Below are positions 32,461 through 38,637 of a stretch of 38,637 nucleotides of DNA, piece after piece. Made by a program: the position numbers and the translations under genes. Where the stretch lies: the NCBI GenBank assembly GCA_009697105.1, contig SIAQ01000043.1, positions 1 through 38,637 on the forward strand, in the 5' to 3' direction. The notes beneath the pieces were generated by a model, which saw only the letters and a program-made list of their open reading frames with translations, searched no databases and was not told the origin of the DNA. The stretch is from Gemmataceae bacterium. Lineage in GTDB: Bacteria > Planctomycetota > Planctomycetia > Gemmatales > Gemmataceae. Positions within the stretch are counted from its first letter, which is position 1. Each line of letters begins with the position of its first letter.

Positions 32461-32530
32461 GACGAACTCCCTGTGGCTCGTATTGATGTTTCGTGGAAAT
32501 TCTACGACAAAACGAGGCGCAATGCCCACA

Positions 32531-33430
32531 TCACGCTACCTTCGCTTCGGCCTTTTTTACCAATCGCCGATGATTCAACGCCAACGGCAAACCCGCACCC
32601 ATCGCGACGGCGGCGTAGAAGAGCACGACGAACAGCACGCCTTTGCCAAGGTCGCCCGACTCCGCCGGAAACAGCCGAGCGTTGATGAGCAGCGCGAGGT
32701 TCATATTGCGCATCGTCACCTCAATGCCAACTGCCAAGCGATCCGAGACCGGCCAGCCGAACACACGGAAAGGCAGCATGTTTATCTGCTGGCCAAGCAC
32801 GCAGAACAGGATGATCGCCAGCGGGATGCCGGGGCCGTATTCCATGGGCCGAATCCGCCCGCTGGCGAGCGAACCGACGACCATGACGACGACGACGGCG
32901 AGTCCGATACGCACACATATCTTGGAAAGTAAGAGATGCTTCGCCGGGAACAGTCGTCGCAGCGTCAAACCTGCGACCAGTGGCAGGAGCAAAAACAGAG
33001 CGACATCGGTGACAATCTCGCTCACCGGCATCGGGACGCTTTCTGGAATGTGCTCACTGGCTAGCAACTTCAGCATTGTCGGGACCGTGATGAGCGTCAG
33101 CAGCGTCGAAACGCCGGTCAGCGAAATCGACAGTGCCATGTTGCCTCGCCCGAAATAGGCGAAAAATTTCGACATCGCCCCGCCCGGCATCGCCGCGACT
33201 AGAATGAACCCGATCGCGATGCCCTCTTGAAAGCCGCATATCCAATTGATGGCAACCGCGATGATCGGCACGACGAAGAGTTGCCCCGCGAGACCGACGA
33301 AGAACGAACGCGGCCGCCGCACGATTTCGACGAAGTCGAGCAGCGACAGTGTCAATCCCATGCCCAGCGTGAACAACACCAACTGAGCGCGGGCGAAGTC
33401 GTACTCATACGGAGGATACCAGTCGAACAT
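32531..33430 (-). CDS. Bile acid:sodium symporter (BASS) family transporter
   Basis: A 299-residue integral membrane protein. It shows about nine to ten helices, including LVLFTLGMGLTLSLLDFVEI near the start, followed by a region with the family-typical AMPGGAMSKFFAYFGRGNMA and SLTGVSTLLTLITVPTMLKL. The C-terminal half has VEVTMRNMNLALLINARLFP-like sequence (read as GIEVTMRNMNLALLI), matching the conserved E-x-G-x-x-N sodium-site region of BASS transporters. The substrate is not predictable; relatives move organic anions, pantoate or pyruvate with sodium. ATG 33430 gives a usual length; the longer opening to 33598 runs through a family G palindrome and is excluded. The LRR gene follows 70 bases later. 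Confidence 0.85.
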   Translation of the reverse strand: MFDWYPPYEYDFARAQLVLFTLGMGLTLSLLDFVEIVRRPRSFFVGLAGQLFVVPIIAVAINWICGFQEGIAIGFILVAAMPGGAMSKFFAYFGRGNMALSISLTGVSTLLTLITVPTMLKLLASEHIPESVPMPVSEIVTDVALFLLLPLVAGLTLRRLFPAKHLLLSKICVRIGLAVVVVMVVGSLASGRIRPMEYGPGIPLAIILFCVLGQQINMLPFRVFGWPVSDRLAVGIEVTMRNMNLALLINARLFPAESGDLGKGVLFVVLFYAAVAMGAGLPLALNHRRLVKKAEAKVA

Positions 33431-33499
33431 GATGTGCCGCTCGCGGAATATTTTTGTCGTGTCCCGGCATGATACGAAATGCGCACTCTGCGTGCCAAA

Positions 33500-33579
33500 A
33501 ATTGCAAGCCCGCAGGCGACGACGGAGCCTGCGCAGGTCAGACCCTGCAGGCTCCGTCGTCGCCTGCGGGCTTGCAATT
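33500..33579. repeat. Family G palindrome (33-bp perfect arms) between GDPD and BASS genes
   Basis: Arms 33500-33532 and 33547-33579 are perfect reverse complements, beginning AATTGCAAGCCCGCAGGCGA, with a 14-base loop. It starts seven bases downstream of the GDPD stop. One copy was found. Confidence 0.93.
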
Positions 33580-33585
33580 GCCTCA

Positions 33586-34434
33586 TTAACGTAACCAATC
33601 AATGAGTGCCTGCGGATAATCCGTCGTGATGCCATCGACGCCCATGTTGACCAACTGTGACCAATTCGCGACCTCGTTGACCGTATAGGTAATAATACGC
33701 ACCCCAGCGGCGTGCACCCGGCGAACGACATCGGCATCGACGAATTCAAAGTCGGGGCAGTAGCAGTCAACCTGCGCATCGCGTAGCCAGGCTTCCAGAC
33801 TGGCCGGCACAGTGTTGTGAACGAGCAGCGCCGTGCCGATCGTCGGCGCCAACCTCTTCGCCGACTGCACGCTGCGATGATCGAAGCTGCGGATGCGCGA
33901 TCGCTCGAGCATATCAGCGCGCGAAATCGCCTCGATCACTCGGTGTTCCAATTCCGCAGGCTCCGTGCCGTCGAACGCATCGGCCACGAATTCCGGACGA
34001 AATGGCGTTCGCTTCAGCTCGATATCAACGATTACGCGTCTCGCCCACTGCCGCTGCATCGGGGTTTTCACGTTGTCGTGGGCATAGGCGTTGACGAAAT
34101 CTAGCAAATGCGCCAGCGTCGGCACGTCGAACGGCCCGAATCCGCGCGTCTCGGCGAACCGCGCCGCCGTTGGCGAGGGCCGGTCGCGCGGCCCTGGCAG
34201 AGTCAAGGTCCGCAGCTCGGCCAAGGTAAGCGACCGCACGAGTCGGCCATTGAGCACGCCGGGATTCTGAATGCACGCGTCATGGAACAGCACCGGTTCG
34301 CCATCGCGCGTGAGATGCACGTCGGTCTCGATGGACGTAACGCCGACATCCAATGCGGCTTCGAAGCTCGCCAGCGTGTTCTCAACCGCTACACCGCGAG
34401 CGCCGCGATGACCTTGGACTTCGATGGTGCGCAT
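33586..34434 (-). CDS. Glycerophosphodiester phosphodiesterase (GDPD family)
   Basis: A 282-residue TIM-barrel phosphodiesterase that hydrolyses glycerophosphodiesters. The N-terminal catalytic motif is VQGHRGARGVAVENTLASFE (HR...EN), followed by IETDVHLTRDGEPVLFHDA with the E-x-D pair and the second His. Downstream strands include VDIELKRTPFR and RIRSFDHRSV, and GVRIITYTVNEVANWSQLV near the end. There is no signal peptide, so it is probably cytosolic. Length is normal for the family. It may recycle lipid head groups, and lies between BASS (downstream) and a family B element (upstream); its ATG at 34434 has no strong ribosome-binding site. Confidence 0.9.
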   Translation of the reverse strand: MRTIEVQGHRGARGVAVENTLASFEAALDVGVTSIETDVHLTRDGEPVLFHDACIQNPGVLNGRLVRSLTLAELRTLTLPGPRDRPSPTAARFAETRGFGPFDVPTLAHLLDFVNAYAHDNVKTPMQRQWARRVIVDIELKRTPFRPEFVADAFDGTEPAELEHRVIEAISRADMLERSRIRSFDHRSVQSAKRLAPTIGTALLVHNTVPASLEAWLRDAQVDCYCPDFEFVDADVVRRVHAAGVRIITYTVNEVANWSQLVNMGVDGITTDYPQALIDWLR

Positions 34435-34470
34435 GGGATGGCCCCCGATTATTTTTCTTTTTCGGCTGAA

Positions 34471-34588
34471 GCTTGATGCCGCCGACAGAACTGAATTTCC
34501 GAGGCTGAAGCGTAAGCGAGGCCGCCTGAATACCTCGCTTACGCTTCAGCCTCGGACGGAAATTTTACTTTTGGCGGTCGCGTCAAGC
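34471..34588. repeat. Family B MITE-like inverted repeat (second copy)
   Basis: The core arms 34499-34521 and 34533-34555 are perfect 23-mers starting CCGAGGCTGAAGCGTAAGCG. Outside, TTTCCG pairs with CGGAAA, and the outer ends GCTTGATGCCGCC and GGCGGTCGCGTCAAGC pair partly. The core and the outer CTTTTG...GCGTC pattern match the copy at 22201-22310. A degraded family C arm follows at 34594-34634. Confidence 0.85.
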
Positions 34589-34678
34589 CTAGCGCTCTCG
34601 TGGGATGCTCCACTCGCTATCCCGCAAGCGGAAAACAGAACGACATCATTCGCATTGTATCCCCCATTCCGCTTGCCC

Positions 34679-34706
34679 TTGACATTACGGTGACTGGCGC
34701 TATACT
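34679..34706 (+). promoter_or_regulatory. Near-consensus sigma70 promoter of the LptD-like gene
   Basis: TTGACA (34679-34684) is a perfect -35; TATACT (34701-34706) is five of six for the -10; spacing is 16 bases. Transcription would begin near 34713, about 100 bases before the preferred start codon at 34811. It is the best promoter match in the window. Confidence 0.75.
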
Positions 34707-34810
34707 CCCGCCTCGAATTGTTAGATGTGTTTTGGGTATTTCACAAGGGCCTGGCAAGCGTGGAAAGGTCGGTCGTCGTGCGTTCACACGATGAAACATC
34801 TCGATCTCGG

Positions 34811-37800
34811 ATGACGCGAGCAGCACTGCTCGTACTGGGCGTGTTGTACTTCTTCACGCCGGTGCGCCCCGTCTACGCTCAGCGTATCCACACAGATCTC
34901 AAGGCAGAACGCAGCGCGAAGCCGATCCAGCTTTCCGCCGAGCACGCGGCGACCTGGCACGAGTCCGGCTATCGTGTGCTTCTTCTTCGCGGCAATGTCA
35001 TCGTCAGTCAGGGCGATTCGACGGTCCGTTCGCCGGATATGGTCATTTGGGTGGATGAAGCGGGCCAGAAAACGACGAGGGTTTACCAGGCCATCGTCTA
35101 CGCGGACAAGTCCGTGACGATTGAAAAGAGCGATCAATCCGAGTCAGCGGACTCGGCATACCTGCGATTTGCGACGACGAGTCGGATCGATACGCAAATC
35201 TGGGAGTCCAAGATTGTCGAGCGAGAGATCTCGGACGCGGATGTTTACCGGCGTGCGCGCTCGAATCAGCCGGCCGGATTGGATTTGCCGATCGTCCGTC
35301 GGGATGATGCCGTCCGTCAAGCGAGTTTCGTGCAGCCCATAGGCGGCGATCCGATCCCGGCGCCGGAGCCGACACCGGCGAGGCCGACCATTCCGCTCAC
35401 GCCGCCTGCGCCGAAAACGAATGAACCGACGACGAAATATTTCCAGATACCGCCGGAGCCAAAGGTTTCGCCGTTGCCGGGCGGGGACAACAATGCGGTC
35501 GCACCACCGAAGGCCCCGTTCTTTGCACCGACACCGCCCGCGCCGCCGCTGCCACCGCCGACTGCCACGGGCCCCGCCCGTGCGATGCCGCGCATTTCCA
35601 TTCGTCCGCGTTACGCCGGCGACTTGCAATTTAGCACGCGCCCGGGCGAGGGCGGCATGACGGCGGTGATCTTCAACAACGGTATCAGCGTCATCATTGT
35701 CAGTCCGACTTCCGTGCCCGGCGGCAAGTTCAGCGACACCGTCGATCTCGAAGCCGACCGCGTCGTCATCTGGACCAAAGGCACGCCGCAACAGATGTTC
35801 AATGCCGATCGCTCCAACGCAACGGTTGATAATGACGCCTACGAAATCTACCTGTCAGGCAACGTCGAAATCCGCTCGCGCACGCAGAAGGAACAGGAAA
35901 CACTGCGGGCCGACGAAGTCTACTACGACGTCCGTCGCGGCGTTGCCGTCGCACGTAGGGCGGAACTCGAAATTAAGCAGCCGAAATTGCTCTATCCGTT
36001 TACTTTGACCACGAACGAGCTGATTAAAGAGAACGACAAGTTCTATCGCGCCAAGCAGGTCGCCGGCCATGCGTCGGGGTTGCCGTCCGATCCAGGTTTG
36101 GTCGTCGATCTTTCTGATGTCACGATCGAGGAACGCCAGCGCGAACGTACGTTGTTTTACGTCTTTCCGGTGTTCGATAAGGATGGCAAGCGCGTCGTCG
36201 ATACCCAACGCATCTTCACAGGCCGCAATCTCGTCGCCCGGCTCGAAGGCGTGCCGGTGTTCTACTTCCCGTACACCAAGGGCCGCGTGGAAGATCCGCT
36301 CGGGCCGTTGGACAACATCAACGCCAGCTACAACCGAATCTTCGGATTCCAGCTCAATACGACCTGGGACATCTTTGAACTGCTCAACACGCCCCGCCCT
36401 GAAGGCTCACGCTGGCAGCTTTATCTTGACTATTTGACGGCTCGCGGCCCCGGCCTGGGCACGAATTACGAGTTCTCAGGCAAAGACCTGTTCGGCACGA
36501 AAGCCACCTACAGCGGCCAGGTGCGCGTCTATGGCATGTTGCAAGACGGCAAAGAGGACGTTCTCGGCGGCGATCGCGGCACAACGATCTTCTTCCCCGA
36601 TCAATTCACGTCCAATAACGTTACCCATCCCGACTTTCGCGGCTGGGCACATGGCAGAATCAATATCCAAGATTTGCCCAACGGATTTAGCGTTCTCAGC
36701 CAATTTAACTTCATCCGCGATCGCAATTTTCTGGAACAGTATTACTACAACACGCATCTGAACGACTTGAACCAAGACACCTACGTCCGTCTGAAACAGC
36801 AGCAAGACAACTGGGCCTGGACGCTGTTAGGTCAAATCAGCACGCGCGAATGGATGACCGAAACCGATTGGCTGCCCAAGGCCGACCTTCATGTGATTGG
36901 CCAAACCTTCCTCGACGATTGGCTAGTGACTAACGGTCACGCCAGCGTTGGATACGGCCGGCTGCGCCCGACCGAGCGCGTGCCGTTCGCATATCTGCCG
37001 ACCGACGTACGGCAGGACACCGTCCGCCTGGACTGGATGCAAGACATCAGCGTGCCGTTCGACCTCGGCGCGATCCGCGTGGCGCCGTACTTGAAAGGTG
37101 ATATCGCGTACTACTCGCAAGACGTGGCCGGCGATAGCCGTGGTCGCTTGTACGGCGGCGGCGGAGCGCGCTGGAGCATGCCACTCTCCAAAGTCTATTC
37201 CGATGTCTCCAGCGAACTCTTCAACCTCAACCAGATTTACCACAAGGTCGTCTTCACCGGCAACTATTTCAACGGCTACGCCAGCAGCGGCGTCAACAAC
37301 TTCCCGCAAATGGATCGCCTCAACGACGACACCACCGATCAGGCTCTGCGCAACTTCCGCCCCAGGGTCAGCGCTTTCAACCCGGGCAACGCGCCGTTCC
37401 TCACGACCTCCGCCCTGTTCAATCCGCAGAACTACGCGATTCGACGACTCATCGACAATCGCGTTGATACGCTCGACACAATCGATGTCGTCCAACTCGG
37501 CATCAATCAGCGCTGGCAAACCAAACGCGGCTTTCCGGGCAACGAACATGTCATCGACTGGATGACCTTCAACGTCAAAATGTCGGTCTTCCCGCATTCC
37601 AACCGCGACAATTTCGGCAATACGCTCGGCATCGTCGAATACGACTGGGTTTGGAACATCGGTGATCGCGTCGCCCTGACCAGCAACGGTTGGATCGAAC
37701 CCTGGAGCGGCGGCCCGCGGGCCTGGGAATTCGGCGCCGTCACCAATCGCCCCGATGGCTCAAACTTCTACCTCGGCTACCGCCAACTCGATCCGCTGAA

Positions 37801-38089
37801 CAGCAAGGCCGTCGTCGCCGCCGCCACCTATCCACTCAGCGGCAAATACGCCTTCACCGCCAGCACCGTATGGGACTTCGGCACGGATGTCCGCAGCTAC
37901 TCCGCCGTCGTCTCACGCATGGGCACCGACGTCATGTTCAACCTCGGCGTCAACTTCAACTCTACCTTGAACACCTTCGGCGTCGTCTTTGAAGTGCTCC
38001 CGAACCTCGCCCGCAAGAACAGCCGCGCCGGCGCCTTCATGCCCGTCGCCGCCAACACCAACCTCGATCCGATGGTGAATGTGCGATAG
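34811..38089 (+). CDS. lptD: LptD/OstA-like outer-membrane protein
   Basis: A 1092-residue exported protein. A signal peptide (MTRAALLVLGVLYFFTPVRP, then VYAQ) leads to an N-terminal OstA/LptA-like region. There is a Pro-rich linker at about residues 177-260 (APPKAPFFAPTPPAPPLPPP), then a second OstA-like beta segment YEIYLSGNVEIRSR followed by LRADEVYYDVRRGVAVARRA near residues 343-390. From about 460 on come LptD-type strands (GVPVFYFPYTKGRVEDPLG; YLDYLTARGPGLGTNYEFSG) forming a long barrel. LptD inserts lipopolysaccharide in the outer leaflet in proteobacteria. E. coli LptD is 784 residues, so this one is enlarged. GTG 34778 and 34718 are alternative starts; ATG 34811 gives a clean signal peptide. 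Barrel family assignment is firm, LPS export role inferred. Confidence 0.87.
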   Translation: MTRAALLVLGVLYFFTPVRPVYAQRIHTDLKAERSAKPIQLSAEHAATWHESGYRVLLLRGNVIVSQGDSTVRSPDMVIWVDEAGQKTTRVYQAIVYADKSVTIEKSDQSESADSAYLRFATTSRIDTQIWESKIVEREISDADVYRRARSNQPAGLDLPIVRRDDAVRQASFVQPIGGDPIPAPEPTPARPTIPLTPPAPKTNEPTTKYFQIPPEPKVSPLPGGDNNAVAPPKAPFFAPTPPAPPLPPPTATGPARAMPRISIRPRYAGDLQFSTRPGEGGMTAVIFNNGISVIIVSPTSVPGGKFSDTVDLEADRVVIWTKGTPQQMFNADRSNATVDNDAYEIYLSGNVEIRSRTQKEQETLRADEVYYDVRRGVAVARRAELEIKQPKLLYPFTLTTNELIKENDKFYRAKQVAGHASGLPSDPGLVVDLSDVTIEERQRERTLFYVFPVFDKDGKRVVDTQRIFTGRNLVARLEGVPVFYFPYTKGRVEDPLGPLDNINASYNRIFGFQLNTTWDIFELLNTPRPEGSRWQLYLDYLTARGPGLGTNYEFSGKDLFGTKATYSGQVRVYGMLQDGKEDVLGGDRGTTIFFPDQFTSNNVTHPDFRGWAHGRINIQDLPNGFSVLSQFNFIRDRNFLEQYYYNTHLNDLNQDTYVRLKQQQDNWAWTLLGQISTREWMTETDWLPKADLHVIGQTFLDDWLVTNGHASVGYGRLRPTERVPFAYLPTDVRQDTVRLDWMQDISVPFDLGAIRVAPYLKGDIAYYSQDVAGDSRGRLYGGGGARWSMPLSKVYSDVSSELFNLNQIYHKVVFTGNYFNGYASSGVNNFPQMDRLNDDTTDQALRNFRPRVSAFNPGNAPFLTTSALFNPQNYAIRRLIDNRVDTLDTIDVVQLGINQRWQTKRGFPGNEHVIDWMTFNVKMSVFPHSNRDNFGNTLGIVEYDWVWNIGDRVALTSNGWIEPWSGGPRAWEFGAVTNRPDGSNFYLGYRQLDPLNSKAVVAAATYPLSGKYAFTASTVWDFGTDVRSYSAVVSRMGTDVMFNLGVNFNSTLNTFGVVFEVLPNLARKNSRAGAFMPVAANTNLDPMVNVR

Positions 38090-38109
38090 CATTTGCCAGG
38101 CCAGGCCAA

Positions 38110-38637
38110 CTACACGACCCAGAAGGTGACCGTGTACTCGCTGGGCGAGGTATCCGTGCCGCCGTTCTCCGTGCCGCCGTTGTCGCGCACTTTGAATTTG
38201 AAGCTGTCAAACGGAATGCCCGACTGCCCCGCGGGTGGTGTGTAGGTCATGTACGCAACGGCATAGGCTGGGATGACTTGATTGACCCACACCGGGTTAG
38301 TGCCATTCATCTTCAGCGCACTGGCGGTAGGCAGCGATGTAATAATCACATCGGCGAAGTTATTGGCCGGCGAATCGACCAAATCCGCGAATCCAAAGTC
38401 CGCCATACTGAAGGTGTAAGCCGAGTTCTGCGATATCGAGAGGGTGTTGTTCGCCCCGATCGGCGCGTCGTTGACGGCGATGACATTGATTAATACGACA
38501 GCGCTACTTGCATTGCAGCTGTCAGTTATGGTACACTGTAACTCCTTAAACCACGGACGTTTGCAAGGAGTTACGGATGACCCTCGATCAAATACTTTCG
38601 CTTGGTCCTCAACTCGCCGATTATCTCGGCGAATTTG
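38110..38637 (-). CDS. Cadherin/VCBS-like repeat protein, C-terminal end
   Basis: The minus-strand frame is open from the window edge to the stop at 38110. Its last 130 residues carry a bacterial cadherin-like/VCBS repeat: LINVIAVNDAPIGANNTLSI, then YTFSMADFGFADLVDSPANN, and finally KFKVRDNGGTENGGTDTSPS. Such units stack in very large secreted adhesins. From about 38540 upstream the residues (CKRPWFKELQ) no longer resemble the repeat, and that stretch has the features of a transposase leader on the other strand. So the gene may be interrupted by an insertion element, leaving only the 3' end here. An internal ATG at 38406 is not a credible start. Confidence 0.75.
   Translation of the reverse strand, partial: QIRRDNRRVEDQAKVFDRGSSVTPCKRPWFKELQCTITDSCNASSAVVLINVIAVNDAPIGANNTLSISQNSAYTFSMADFGFADLVDSPANNFADVIITSLPTASALKMNGTNPVWVNQVIPAYAVAYMTYTPPAGQSGIPFDSFKFKVRDNGGTENGGTDTSPSEYTVTFWVV
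38538..38574 (+). promoter_or_regulatory. Hairpin sequestering the ribosome-binding site of a putative transposase
   Basis: GTAACTCCTT (38538-38547) and AAGGAGTTAC (38565-38574) form a perfect ten-base stem with a 17-base loop. The right arm contains the AAGGAG Shine-Dalgarno six bases before ATG 38577. In RNA reading through from outside the site would be masked, a known protection strategy of some insertion sequences. Whether transcripts start inside the loop is not known. Confidence 0.6.
38577..38637 (+). CDS. Putative transposase, first 20 residues (runs off window)
   Basis: A frame begins at ATG 38577 with AAGGAG six bases upstream and reads MTLDQILSLGPQLADYLGEF to the window edge. The opening resembles the N-terminus of some planctomycete IS701/IS4-type transposases, and the leader hairpin and the break of the neighbouring repeat protein support a mobile element. 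Twenty residues are not enough to prove the family; it might be another helical protein. Confidence 0.45.
   Translation, partial: MTLDQILSLGPQLADYLGEF

Noticed and set aside
31727..32932. Plus-strand frame of 401 codons
   Set aside because: It crosses the LRR gene and the BASS gene on the opposite strand and lacks any family signature.

Overview
The window looks like a chromosomal segment of a planctomycete (Planctomycetota, possibly Gemmatales or a relative). This rests on lineage-typical families: a BBP7-type outer-membrane barrel protein, a twin-arginine DUF1501 protein, a DUF4190-like membrane protein, an SCO domain fused to a DUF420-like domain, short secreted Pro/Gln-rich proteins, and a secG-yicC-gmk-rpoZ cluster. 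An LptD/OstA-type barrel indicates an outer membrane. GC is moderately high, and many genes are separated by long palindromes. The assignment comes from gene content only.

Layout. 1-1875: an overlapping MNT nucleotidyltransferase/HEPN pair (minus strand; HEPN cut by the window edge) and a stand-alone PD-(D/E)XK nuclease. 2061-4084 (minus): myo-inositol-1-phosphate synthase followed by two small unknown genes, probably one transcript. 5056-7360 (plus): secG, yicC, gmk, rpoZ. 7557-12486: an unknown membrane protein, an FHA/coiled-coil protein (minus) and a BBP7 barrel protein.

12659-21573 (minus) is a complete aa3-type cytochrome c oxidase operon. In transcription order it is: diheme c-type lipoprotein, coxB, coxA, ctaA (heme A synthase), ctaB (heme O synthase, overlapping ctaA by 4 bp), coxC, a subunit IV, and an SCO-DUF420 assembly factor. 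It supplies the enzyme, its heme cofactor, a copper chaperone and an electron donor together. All junctions except ctaA/ctaB and the coxB start region carry a long palindrome, from different families.

21954-28385: a tiny membrane protein, an unknown gene (minus), a DAO-type FAD oxidoreductase, an M48 metallopeptidase that appears split by a frameshift, two secreted low-complexity proteins (minus) each with an intrinsic terminator, a 72-bp tandem repeat and an IS3 orfA remnant. 28746-38089: a DUF1501 protein, a secreted protein with 17 LRR-like repeats of 21 residues (minus), a BASS-type transporter (minus), a GDPD phosphodiesterase (minus), and a large LptD/OstA-like protein behind a near-consensus sigma70 promoter. 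38110-38637: the C-terminal end of a cadherin/VCBS-like repeat protein (minus) abutting what looks like the start of a transposase gene whose ribosome-binding site lies inside a hairpin.

The most unusual feature is the set of about twenty intergenic inverted repeats in at least ten sequence families, several present in 2-5 copies within 38 kb. Some supply stop codons or lie at start codons. No CRISPR array, tRNA or rRNA was recognised.
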